Below, piece after piece: positions 10,141 through 23,300 of a stretch of 64,000 bases of DNA. Positions within the stretch are counted from its first letter, which is position 1, and every line of letters begins with the position of its first letter. Made by a program: the position numbers and the translations under genes. The notes beneath the pieces were generated by a model that was not told the DNA's origin, did no database searches, and saw nothing but the letters and a program-made list of their open reading frames with translations. Source of the stretch: Watersipora subatra (taxonomy: Eukaryota > Bryozoa > Gymnolaemata > Cheilostomatida > Watersiporidae); NCBI RefSeq assembly GCF_963576615.1, contig NC_088711.1, positions 39,428,621 through 39,492,620 on the forward strand, given 5' to 3'.

Positions 10141-10404
10141 CTTCAATTGGGTTATCACCGTCCAATCAGTAAAGGAATTCCTACTCGTTGTCCAATGAAC
10201 GTATACAGACGATAAGGATGAGGAACTAGCGAAGTGTTTTTGTAGCGCGCATCGGACAATTCTCGACTCATGTATCGCATGGACTTATTTAGTGCTCGTA
10301 CGTTTCACTAGTTAGACAATTTTACTCGAGCTGAAAGTGAGTAGATCAGTATATCGTTTGGGTGAAAAGAATTTCAGAAATTTCGAATTTCTGAACATTT
10401 TATG
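10141..10404 (+). promoter_or_regulatory. candidate promoter and non-coding first exon of the I-kappa-B-like gene
   Basis: Two CCAAT-type motifs (TCCAATCAG near 10161, TCCAATGAAC near 10191) flank GGAATTCC (10174-10181), which resembles an NF-kappa-B/Rel site. A good donor, TATG|GTAAGT, at 10404/10405 and a good acceptor, TTTTTTAATAG, at 11102 would join a 5' UTR exon ending at 10404 to the first coding exon at 11103. The transcription start was not located. This is inference. Confidence 0.3.
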
Positions 10405-11112
10405 GTAAGTAGTGCTTATGGTATGTTTACTAAGGTGTTGGAAATTACTAGGGTTGCAGCCAACGGCTTCCATAAAAAACGATACAATACAAGCTCTAAC
10501 GGGTTAAGTAATGAACAGAAGTTGTATGCAGTATTTTGCGAATCAGTTTGTTTTCAATTATAATTAGAAAAAAACAGTTAACAGTACTGTATAGGAAATG
10601 TTTGAACAACATTAGCGTGCGAAGTTGCTCTCAAGATACGTAATAGGCTATTTTAGTCATCATAACTGACTTAACTATCGTTAATAAGTTGTAAAGTTTC
10701 AGGACAAATGGGACAATTTTTAGTATTTTAGAGGCCTATCACCTTACTGTTTGGTGTGTTTGTTAATATTGTGCTTCACATTAGCTTTGCTACAACTTTT
10801 TCGACAGTGTATTGTACATATGATCGCCATTTGCATCTTCTTAACCTGTGGCTGCTCAACTTCTACCAACAATTATTAAAGAATAGCTAAGAATATTTGA
10901 TTTACTACTTCAAGATTCCGAAAAAGTTTGCTACTCACCTGCTTTTCATGTGCTACAATTATTAACGAAATTATCCAATCATTTGTTTGTTGACTTTACG
11001 AACTGTAACGAACTGGAAGTTAGTAATTGTTTGTGTGTACTTTATTATCATTGTAGTAATTTGCTGTGACTCATTGCATCATATTGTACTGTTTTTTAAT
11101 AGTTGATTGATT

Positions 11113-11388
11113 ATGGCAACGACTGCAAATGTCAAAAGGTATTCAAAAGATGCTACTTACGTCAACATACAAACAAAAGACATTGATTCACTTGCTGAAA
11201 ATTTGGGAAAGGTTTCATTAGAGCCTAAAATTTCATCAGCCGAAGCTGGACAGGTAACATTACATCGACAAGATCGGGTTAAAGACAAAGATGAGGTTAA
11301 AGAGGAAGAAAGTGCTGAGCCTATATACGCCAATTGCAGAGGACCTGAAAATGGGATACCTAGTTCTTCTTATGTGACAGACTGGCCG
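11113..11388 (+). CDS. I-kappa-B-like gene, coding exon 1
   Basis: Residues 1-92, phase 0 out. The ATG at 11113 has A at -3 and G at +4, a good start context. The acceptor TTTTTTAATAG lies just upstream (exon from 11103) and the donor is CCG|GTGAGT. The segment is acidic and basic by turns and contains YVNI (Tyr16) and YANC (Tyr72). No folded domain is recognised. Confidence 0.7.
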
Positions 11389-14300
11389 GTGAGTTATGTA
11401 TTTAGCACAGGATGGTTTGGTCTTTAATTCTTTGAACCCTTGACAGCTTCGTCAATGTGTATCAGTATCCTTGGGAAAGTTACCAAAAAGTAGGACATTT
11501 GAGTATTGACATTTTTACATGTACTATATCTAGATCTGATCATAATATGTAATCATATATTGGAATCTGCTCATAATCAAATGATATTTGGTGAAACATT
11601 GGAAAACAAGTTAACAACACACCGGAAATGTCACTAAATAAAGGAATTATTTTTTGGACATTTTTTCAAAACAGTCACAATTAAATGATTTTCACAAATT
11701 CTGGAAATGTTTGCGGTATCAACATATCCATTGAGCACACATTCAACACTTTCCTGACAGTTTCCTGACTCATAATCATCAGCAAAATTATAGTTAGTAT
11801 TGCATAATTCTTCATCTCCATCTATCGCAGAAAATACATGATTGGTATTTAATTTTTTGTGATATCAAAAATTAGATTTTGATATACTACTAAAATTGTT
11901 ATAATAATGAAGAATGTCAATAAAGATATTAAAAACAGTAAAAATATAAGGAAAATGTCTACCCTAACGCTATGTGTAAGAATTAATTTAATTAGTTTAC
12001 CGTTAAGCGCTGTTACTCGGAAAGATCATTCATACACAGAGCCATGTGACTACTGGTATACCGGCTGTGAGAGTTTCTGACACACGCTACACAATGCCGG
12101 AATACCAGTCGTCAGGTTTCAGATTGTTAATAAAGGATACTAAATTCTTTGCGTTAAAAGTGCCTTTCATAAAATCCTAGTTCCTTTTCGTTTTCTAACA
12201 GCTTATGTCTGTTCATTTTTGTGATAGGCCGCACAGCACACAGCATATCATTCGGGGTCCAAAAGAGGCCCTGGCTATCAAAGCATGCCCGATTCTGAAA
12301 AGTACTTAAGACCACAGTACCAGTCATTTATGACGACACACTTGTTTCGACGAGCCGAAGAGAACGAGGATCCTTATTACGTGAACCAACAGGCTCAAAG
12401 CAATCCTTGTGATAACATACCAAGACCTAACCAACAAATCTGCAACTTAACATCTGCGACAAACAGGAAGCCTGTTCCTGACCCAAGATCTTATGGATTT
12501 CACCCGCTCCAAACGCCTAACCAAAGCACTTTCAGCGACCTAATGCTCAATGATTACATTCTCAATGGGCCAAATGGCCCTATGCAAACCCATCAGCCAG
12601 CCACCACTGTGTCACACATGTCAGGGGACAGACAGTTTCCTACCACACATGCAGACTCCACCCGGCTGGAGTACTATGTTTCGAACTCTTCTTCCTACCC
12701 CCCTTCAAATGAGAGCCTCGGTTCTCCTGGTCAGCACAGCTGTAGCACCCAGCATTCTCCTTCACCGCGATCAACATCTCAGTCGAGTTCGCCTCCACAC
12801 GTTTATGGTAATATACATTCATCTCAACTTCCCGTAACCTCATCCTTTGTACAACACCCTTCACCGAGCTGCAGCCAGACAGCATGGTCACCTTTAACAG
12901 ATGTGAGTACGTCTGATGACGTTTCTTTCTACCCGCTACAATCAGAAGCCGGCAACAAATACGAGAATGTCAACTTGCCTCAACCACAAGGTCGTAAGTG
13001 TTAAACCTCAGTTGAGCTGTGTAGCTGCCCGATTCCATAGCTTAGGGGTTTTATATCTAGAACATTTATGTGGTGATTTAAAATGATCAGATTCATTGCT
13101 CTTTTCATGGTGAGCCGCTGTTCAGTCAGAGAAGATTGTAGATAACCGTGTTTCATTATTATACTATTATTCAAGTAGGTTGCTACGTTTAAACCCGAAG
13201 AACATCCCCGGCTGTTATACTATGTTTATATATTATATTATATTATATATATAATATATATATAATATATTATATATATTTATATTATACTATGGAGTAT
13301 GTTTTATGTGACTGATAATCTAGTTACTTAAGTCTATCTAGTTGTCAGTTGAAAATTAACTTGCGCAAAATTTTTTTAGATTTTATCACAAAGTAACAGC
13401 GTTTTTCTATTATTTACGATTGTTTTTAGTGTTTGAGGTGATCTGGCTGCCAGTAGGTTTCAAGATTGAGATCAACAAAACTTGGTCGGGATTAAATAAA
13501 TATTTAAAGTATTTTTAATCAATACTGGGTCATACAGCATCCACACTTTTCTTTTTATACTAGAATAAAAGAATCAGACTTTTATTAATTAAAAGAAATT
13601 AAAGTTCTATATAAATTTAAGTTGTTCTTTATACCTGAGCAAAGCTAGTTATGTCTGCTTGACAGAATTTAACTGGTATTCCGTCTTGAATATCGCTCTT
13701 GAAGACCTAAATCATATAATATCGTTTGTAAATCATGCGACCAATTTATGCGAAAGAGTTTACTTGCATGCACATGTAGTGACTCACAAAGTTGCAGTAT
13801 TTTGATGTACTTCCTAGCTGCATGTTGAAAATTACTTTTGATGTCGACAAAGTTATTAATCCCTTTTTTTCTTTGTCAAAATTTTCGTAATAAGTGATCG
13901 TATGCCGAGGTTTGACTGTATAAAGGAGAGGAACTGCATGAAATGTAGTGATGTCATGCGCTGCAGTAACCTGCTTGGCTTGTCACTAAAATAGCATGAG
14001 TTTATTAACTCTATTACTTCTATCACTGCTGCTACTACTACTATTACTACCACTAGTACTACTACCACTAGTGGTAGTAGTACTAGTGGTAGTAGTAATA
14101 GTACTTCTACTACTACTATCACTATTACTACTAATACTATTACTACTACTATTACTGCTGCTAATAATGCTACGTAGGACTATCACTATTATTACTGCTA
14201 TTTCACCTCTCTAGCAACAAATAACTTGCACACCAAAAAATGTATTTCATACATGATATATTCCTATCAAGAAGGCATGCCAGTTGTTCAAGGTTTCAGT

Positions 14301-17300
14301 TGTGTTGTTAGGCGTGGTCACGTTTTAGGCCTTTAGTACTCTAGAGATATATTTGATAACCGCAAGTACATATCTCTCGCTATAATGGAAGTGAAATAGT
14401 TCTGTACTGAAAGGTTTAGTGTCTAGTGGCGGGTGCTTATATTCGTAAAGATATACGTCAGATGACTGCGGATGTTAAACCAGTTGAAGGAATATTTTAG
14501 GTATTCGAGTCGATGTTTGGTAGATCTACTGTATTCCAGTTTATACTGAAGTCACCATAGGAATATAGAATAGTCCTTACTTTCCTCTAACCTTGTGTCA
14601 AGATGTTTCAGTTCAATATTGATGTGAACTTTATGAGCACCGGTCAGTGCATTTAAAGCAGATTAGACCATGAAACATAAAATAATAAAGTAAATTATGT
14701 GTATTGAAAGAAAAAGCTCTTTTTGAATAACACTGCTCTATGATGTAAATTGGTAAGATGATGGTGGTATCAGGTGTAGTGGTTTTCTGGGGAAGTAGGT
14801 ATGTAATGGATGGTCAGACAGATTGGAGATACGATTTGAGTATTTTAGACAGTAAATATCTAATAACACAGTTAGCTCATCAGTATTAAGTGTATTTAGA
14901 CATTAGGGCATTTAGACGCTGATCATAGTTGTTCATATCAAGTGACATAACCCTAAAGCATAATTTTTAAAAGCGTTCTAATTTTTCCTTATCAGTTTTT
15001 GATACAATGGGATACCAGCTTGGTGCAGGCTAAGACAAAATGAATCCCTCTGGTTAGAACCTTCCATCAAAAAGCTCTGGTTTTAAGTTAATAAATAAAT
15101 GGTTTGGTATTTCCTCTCGATGCTGTAGGCAAATAATTCCACCATTCGATCTTGTAACTTTCTGTTCTTTTTTGTTAAAGATAAACATTCACCAAATTTT
15201 ATTAGGTTTCATCAGCAAGCATCGACATTTTTCTATGGCTTACTATTGTTGTTGATGTTTGAGGCGCTCTTACTGCCAGGATGTGTTAAGATTGAAATTG
15301 ACAAAACTTGATCGCGCTTAAGACACTCAGATTCACGCGAAAGTGCGATTATGACATCACTAGTTGCAAAGAGGCTGATCAAATAGAGACCCGTAATTAT
15401 GCACCTTGGACGTAATAGCGATACCAATAACTAGAGAGACCGGCAGCCGTGCAACTAGTCACATCATTTCGGCATGAGTTTTCTTCCGAGCATTTTACCT
15501 GCGATCAAGTTTTGTTGATTTTTATCTTGAAACATCCTGGCAGTCAGATCACTTCAAGCATCAAAAGAAATCGCAAATGATAGAAAAATACTGATACGTT
15601 CAGATGAAATTTTGTGTGAGTTCATATTTAAGTTGCGGTCTGCCAGTATATATTGTCTGTACATGTAGGTCTATCACGTATGCAGTAGCTCGTTCTATAC
15701 TACTCACTGATTTCTCATCGTCTATATGAATCTCAAAGTTTCTTGTTGTCGTTTGTCTAGTTATAGCTATTAAAATCTTAGAATAAAAAGCTCACTGTAA
15801 GCCAGATTTGAACTCACAGAGATTGCAACCACAAGTTTCAAACCACGCATTGAACCACTGAGCTACACAATCCGTAGCATTTTAAAGCTCTCATCATATA
15901 CCATATAACGTATGCACATGCTAAATGTGCTATTTTGGTTATTAACTAATATTACCTTTTGCATTTGTTATTTTTTTAAATTGTTTAAAAACAAATTTTT
16001 TTTGCTACCATTACTTATTTTTTTAACTTGAAATTTTTAAATATGCCAGTTACACTTTTATTTCTGGTTTTTTGTAAGGTTCGATGGCTAAATCGGTAAA
16101 GGCTAATACTTTTTACGCAGACAATAGTATCATCGCGAGTAGGAATAGCCTTTACATTCTCTCTCCGTTCGGTCAGACAATGCACCAGACAAAGACAGTC
16201 TGATATCTCATTTTTACATTTGTACCAGTATCGAGAGGTACCAGTATCGTCGTATTCAAAGTTTTGATGGATAGCTTCTGCTGGAACAGTAACCTTTTTA
16301 TACACAAACTTCTATGCATTGGTATTATTAATTCAACATATTCAGGATTTTTAGTTTGTTTTCTCAGTTCGTATTAATTGTATCATTACTGAATCATCTT
16401 TTATTGTAATCGCAGCAAAAAAGACTTGATATAGCTATTACTTGCTAATTATTTCACATTTACATTTAAACACTTTTATAGTTGCTTTATTTTGTTAATT
16501 AATTTATTTGACCTGCACAAAAAATTTTCCTCATGATATGAAGTTTGAAAGTTACAGTTGTTTGACAAAGTTTGAAAACTTTTACAGTTTTATTTTGTCT
16601 CGTAATTTTTTTAAACTGCACAAAGCACTTTTCTCGTGATCTTAAGTTTGAAAGTTAGAATGGCAACCGCTGTTATATGTTAAATAAAAAAATTTTTGTA
16701 CAGACTTTTATTACCTGCCAGCGCTGGGCATTCACCTAGTATATGCGCAATAAAAGCATTGTCTGTCTGTCTGTCCGTTTGTCTGTCTGAATCTAGGTTT
16801 AGAGGTCATAAAATATTGCTTTGTACAGGATACTTATATTTTGTGCCTTGTGGGAACACCTGACGATCTCTTAATCGTAATCCCACTCTCGTCGCGCCCC
16901 CTCCGCGATTAGGGGAACTCCCGAAATAGAAACTAATGAACTCTTTATCTAATAAACACTATGTTTCCATGATGCGCAGTGCTTCGGAGTTGCGCTATCT
17001 CCGAATCATGGAAACGGCATCTTCGCACTGAAATCACTGCGCACTGATCAGTGCGAAGCCAGTGCAAATTTGCAGCAAGGAAACAGTGACTGCGCAGTGG
17101 CTGCGCATAGCTCTCATGCCGTGGAGACGGATTCTTCGAGGGCCATAAACTAGTACAAAGGTTATCCTGCTAATCTTTTTTTTCTATTCTTCCGATCTTC
17201 TTTCACCTAAATTTAATTATGGTCTGCATTCACGAGGATGATGAGGTGATTACTTTCCTGGACTTTGTCATCGATGCCAACACTTTTCGAAAAATAGGTG

Positions 17301-20300
17301 GCAAGTCCTAAATTAACGTTTAAATAATGTATTACTTAAAAATACTTATTAAAAATATATTACTTTGTAAAAAGTGTGTTGAGGTTTGTAAAACCTTGTG
17401 AATGTGTATTGTAAATAAAAGTATAATGACGACAGAATCATAAAAAGACAGTTTATGACGTTCGGTATCCGTGATCGATTCTATTTCTCCATCAGGCGAT
17501 TCGATTTATACAATTTCTCTTCTCTGGCTAATTTGCTGAAAACCAGTGCGCAGCATGGAAACGTACAATCCCCTCGACTTCGGAGGGGGCTGCTTCGCAG
17601 TACTGCGCACCATGGAAACAGTGAATGTCACATAACGTATACTTAATTTTAAACAAGTAGTATATAGATTGTTGGCTGCATACATATAATGGAATAGGGA
17701 GTTATAATGGAATTCTTACCATATATGGATGGTTCCTCACTAAGTTTGTCGATTATTACTCATATTTGTGTTGTACAGATGGTCATTGCGCTTGTGTGAT
17801 TGTATATGAACATGGTTGAGAAGAAATAAAAGCGAATATAATGGTATCAACATTCCAGCTAGTCATAAATGTTCAGGTTACTGAAATGATGATCGGTCCC
17901 ATGATCCACATCATAACGTCATCTGAATGTGCCAGTGATAATGAAAGGCGTATTTCGACTGGTGTATTTGATGCTCCCGTGTAGGCCTACTCGTAGCTAG
18001 TGTCGAGGCGTTGTATGGCGCATATATCAACTTCTAAATATGTTTTGCCTGTAGATAGATAGCTATGAACTTGAGACCATGAGACTCTTAGACCATGAGA
18101 CAGAAATAAAGGGTAGTGAAGTAAAATTATGCATATTGGAAAAAAAAACTCGTTTTTCACAACGAGGTTCCAAAATCATATATAAGTTTTGAGTGACGTT
18201 TTCACTGGCAGGTATTCCATCGCATGTTTTACCACCATTCTAAATTAAATTTGTCTCTTTCGGAAGTTTTATTTTAGTTGACTAAATATTAATGAATTTA
18301 CTGTTTAAATTACTCGGTTAACTAGAAGGTAACTATTATCACTTTCTAACATATTTATAAATGCGATAAAATTCCAATTTAACATTATGGAAATCCAATA
18401 GCGCATCAACAATCTGGTTAAAAATGTATTTCATCTTGGCAAGTAATATATGAAAATGGATTTGATAAAAAAGTGCTTGTCTTTAATAATCCTGTACCTT
18501 ACAAATATAGCTCATTATAAGCTACTGATCAATCGTATAGACTCAACTATGTTATGGCTACAGTCTATATAGTCAAATATACCTTATAACCTATATAGCC
18601 CTTGTTAAAGATCAACTTACACATAATTTTAGTAGATTTTATCCGAAAGTATCACTATTTTTGCATCATATATGATTGTTTTTGGTGTTTGAAGTGATCT
18701 GACTGCCAGGATGTTTCAAGATTAAAATGGATAAAATTCGATCGCAATTAGAATGCTCAGAAGAAAATCATGTGTGAAATGACATCACTAGTTGTTATCG
18801 TTGTTATATAGTTTATATCGGCTATTGTGTTCAAATTGAAGTGTTACGCGTCTCTATTATGTAGGTCTCTTCGCAACTATAGATATCATAATCATACTTA
18901 CACTTGATCTGAATGTTTTAATCACAATCAAGTTTTGTTGATTTTAATGTTGAAACATCCTGGCAGTCAGATCACATCAAAAACAATCGCAAATGATGGA
19001 GAAATGCCGATATCGTCTGGTAACATTTACTAAGAATTTTGTAAAAGTTCATCTTTAACATTGGCTGTTCCTGATCAATTCTATTAACTGAGAGAATACA
19101 CATTAGTAGCATGCTTTACATCACTAGTGTCAACCATTGCATCACTAGTGTAACCTGTCAGATCACTAGTGTAACTCATCACATGACTGGTGTAACCCAG
19201 CGCACTACTAGTGTAAACTGTCACATCACATGTCAACTTGCATTTCGATTTATGCAATCGGTTAGTTAGATTAGCATACATCCACCCCTAGTTGGTATGA
19301 CAATAAATAGACTAAACAGTGGATCTGGCTGCTCTCCCGCTCGCTCGCTTGGTGGCCACTAACCGAACAAACAAGCTTGTTGCCATCATCAGCAATATGG
19401 CACTGTGCCAGCTTTACTTTCCTTGCGTATTTTGATATGACGTCCAAAGAGGAAGTTCGCAGAATGTGATTACTACTCTCTCTCTCTCTCTCTCGTAAGC
19501 GCCATCCGTTATGAAATGAGCTCACGTCACACGCCTCTGGTTTGTGTAACGAATATGAGTGACAAGCTGTTGGCAGTAAAACTTACCAATAACTTACCAA
19601 TAACTTACCAGTAACTTCTTTTAAGGATATCGTGTTCTTGCGGAAGCAAACGCTCTACAACATGACTAGACGAAGTAGCTGACTTAGTATTCACCTTTCT
19701 GTCAGTTGTTAATTCACTCTAGTCTTTTCACATCTCTTAGAATCCATTGTAGGGGGTCATTGTTTTTTCCAAGTGCGCAAGGAAAGAAAATTATATGCAA
19801 AACAGTTATGTTAACTTCGACTTTCCTGTTGTTGTAAAACCACATTCAGTTTTTAGGCTAATTGACTAACGACTGTAGCTGGTTGCTGAGGTTTTATCAC
19901 TATGGATTTGCTATGAATGGTTTTACCAGTTAGTAAACATTAGTTTTACGAGCAAAACTTTCCTCATATTTTGCTACTAGGAAGCCCGATGATGATGTCC
20001 AGGATTTCTTTTATGTTTCAGCAAGATAGCCTGCACGGGGATTTTTAAAAGGCTAGTTCTCAGGAACCAGATGAAGTTTTGAAATCAAATATCTCTATCA
20101 TTGGTGAAAAGCGCGAAGCGTATACGTGTGAAGTTAGGATAAAATCGACCATAAATGTAGACACGCACGGACTAACAGACAGACGCAATGACGAAGTTGG
20201 ATTTATTAAGAGGATTTATGATAGACTCACATAAGTGACTAACTAGCTATGAAAATGCTCCTCTTTATTACCATGTTTCCATTGCCTGTTTTCATGATGC

Positions 20301-23300
20301 CGATATGGAGTTGTGTGTACTTTGAGTAACTGTGCGAAACGTATTTCAATGAACATTTGGATGCTGCGGATTAACGCTGGCGCTTTGTTAATAAATATAA
20401 GAAGTTCTGCGCCATAGGTCATGGCGGTACAGTCGAAACTGCTCAAATCGAAATAAGAACGAACTAACACGTGAAAAATGATTAAAATGGAATAGATTGC
20501 ACATCATTTTCTTTCGTATCATTCCTAAGTGCTGTTTCCATCTTTTGTAAATGTGAAACATTCGGTAAAAATTATTGAGTAATGAAACTGACTTGACTTG
20601 CTTAGTTTAGCCGTTTCCATCTCACAGAGGATGCAAACTCGTTGATCAGCTGCGTCATGGAAACATGGTGTGTTACAATCTTAACCTCTCCGATAACAGT
20701 TGAGAGCTCGAAGATAACTGATACCACCGCTTAAAAGATTCTCATAAGATCAGATACTCGGAAAGTAAAGCTTCCTTCTCGTGTGACATCTGTCGATACC
20801 GTCTGTCGATACCGTCTGTCAATACCGTCTGTCAATACCGTCTGTCAATACCATCTGTCAGTACCGTTAGAAAGACAAGTTTATAGTCAGTGAGTCATAA
20901 CAGGAATATTTGATGTGCCTGCTATCTGAGGAGCCTGCTATATTAGGCCCTTGAAATTGATATCTTGTAATACTAGATGCTAGAACTTAGTGCCACATGA
21001 AATAGTTAAGTACCCTCCCAAGTTGACCAAAGCCACGATATTTCCTTCCCATTGTACATGTGAAACAAACTTTCCTTATTTGCTTTAAAGGGCCAATCAT
21101 GTCAAATTTTAAAAGATTTTATCAGAAAGTATAGATATTTTTCTATCATTTGAGGTTTTATTTGATTTTGGAGGTGATCGGACTGCATGGCTGTATCATG
21201 GTTAAAATCGACAAAACCAGTTCACAACTAAAAATACTCAAAAGAAAAAACTTCCTCAAAATCGACGTCAATAGTCGTACTTCCTGTTTGCATCTCTCGT
21301 TGTGACGTCGGCTATTGCGTTCAACTTGCAGTGTTACACGTCTCTTGATAGATATTTTATCGTGTGTTTGCTCATGATTGTTGGACTAAAACATTAAATA
21401 TAGCCTCAGATACATTACTATAGGTGTTTCAAATGATGTAAAGATAGCTCGGTTAGATTTTGTGCCATTGTTTTCCTCTAAATGTGGTGTAAACATATGA
21501 GTCTCATAAATATACAGTCTCATCAACGATGCTGATGAGACTGTATATTTATCACTTGCAAACAATATGCACGACTCTTGATGTCATTTATGGAAAGCTT
21601 GGTCACGCCTTTTTTTCTCGGAGCATTTAACTGCAGTCACGTTGTGTTGACTTTTATCTTGAAACATCCTGGCGGTCAGCTTACCTCCAATAACAAATAA
21701 AACTTCAGAATGGTAGAAAAATATCTATGCTTTCTGATATGAACTTATAAAAAACCTTGAAAGTATTTCCAAGTTTGAATGGTTCACCATCACTCCTAGC
21801 CACCTTTTGTTGATATCCTCTCACACTTATGCCCAAGTCTATATGACATCAGGTATTTTCTGCACACCTTTTTTGTAGTATGTATTCTGGTCTGATAATT
21901 TGTTGAAATTTGTCCAAAAGGTAATGATTTTGCCACAACGCGCTCCAGCTGTAACAGTGAATGACTTGAAAACAGCGTATAAGGAAATAATTTACTTGAA
22001 ATATAAAGTTATTGAAGAGTGGCATAATTGTAAGTAAGATTTCCAGTCTAACGCTTGCTCCGTGTAAGAATTTGCGTTTACAAATAAGTTATTAATAAAT
22101 TTAATTTATTTGTAAGTTATGCATAAGCGGTGCGCGTAATAGTGCCAACCAGTTTGAGATGATATTTTACACGCGACCACACGATGAATTAACATTTTAA
22201 TGCCGAGGGCCGTAATGCAAAGGCTATTTTAATATCGGGATAGTTAGTTGACCTTGAATTTAGAATACTTACATGTATGTACTGCTCTCTCTCTGTGACA
22301 CACATCTTTACTTCCTTGTTGACTCATTGCTTGTTTGAATTGCCTTTTATGGTGATGCATTTGTACCTTGAGGCCAATTGTGTTTGAAGGAAGTCACTGT
22401 CTGAAGATCATTGTTGTACCGACCTCACCAGGTGTCCTGACAAACAACTATTCAAGTGTGCTATTCCATACTTCTTTGTTTGGTGGAACCTGCTTGAGTT
22501 ATTGCTGGAGTTATTATTGTTCATGAGAAATGTTGGCCATGAACAATTAACTAATTTGCTTGTGCCCAAAATAGCTGCAATGACGAAACCTAAGTGATCT
22601 GTTGTTCCTACAGACTTTGACATGGCCTTTTACTTGACCTCTTCAGTTATTGCTTCAACATCCATCAACTCACCGAATGAGACCTCACCGATTTGATTAC
22701 AAATACCGTACTTTTCAGACTATAAACCGCACACTTATATAAGCCGCATCTGCTTTATTTTCCAAAAAACGATAATAAAACAATACAAGGGCCGCACCAT
22801 TGTATAGGCTGCAAAACTCAGGATGGTGCTTTTTAATGCGGCAGCAACTTTTCTGTTTAAAATGGAACAGTGCCTAACGGCACTGTTTCGTATTAACCGA
22901 TGCTTTTTAACCTAATGCCTAACGGAACAGTACTGTTAGGCATTGTTTTGTATTTTCTTTCACCGCTAGAGGCGCACTAACCGGAGATTCTGGTTAATGC
23001 GCCCTAGCGGTGAAAGAAAAAGCCACAGATTGGCCGCACCCTTATATAAGCCGCATGGCTCAAATCATCAGAAAAAAGTAGCGGCTAATAGTCTGAAAAG
23101 TACGGTGCTGATCTGGTGAAGTATCATGAACTAACCGCCAATTGCAGTAATCCTCCGTTTTTGTGGTGAATCGGGCCCGGTGTCCCCCTGCGAAGAAAAA
23201 ATCTACAAAATAGAAACTAATTTTAGAATATCAGCCATAATTGTAAGCCTAGAACACTTTATTCTGTTGCTTTAAGCCTGGTTCCCATATACGTCGCAAA

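Noticed and set aside
12550-12891. Alternative open frames on both strands inside exon 2
   Set aside because: Shadows in a G/C-richer coding exon; the exon's own frame is bounded by good splice sites and chains in phase.
16075-16170. Possible tRNA gene starting ATGGCTAAATCGGTAAAGGC
   Set aside because: The D-arm/box A part looks good, but no convincing T-arm or acceptor stem follows.
16957-17623. Assignment of family B to Transib because of the CACTATG end
   Set aside because: Transib makes 5-base duplications; the better copy shows a 3-base ATT, and the other ends read CACTGTT or CACTACG.
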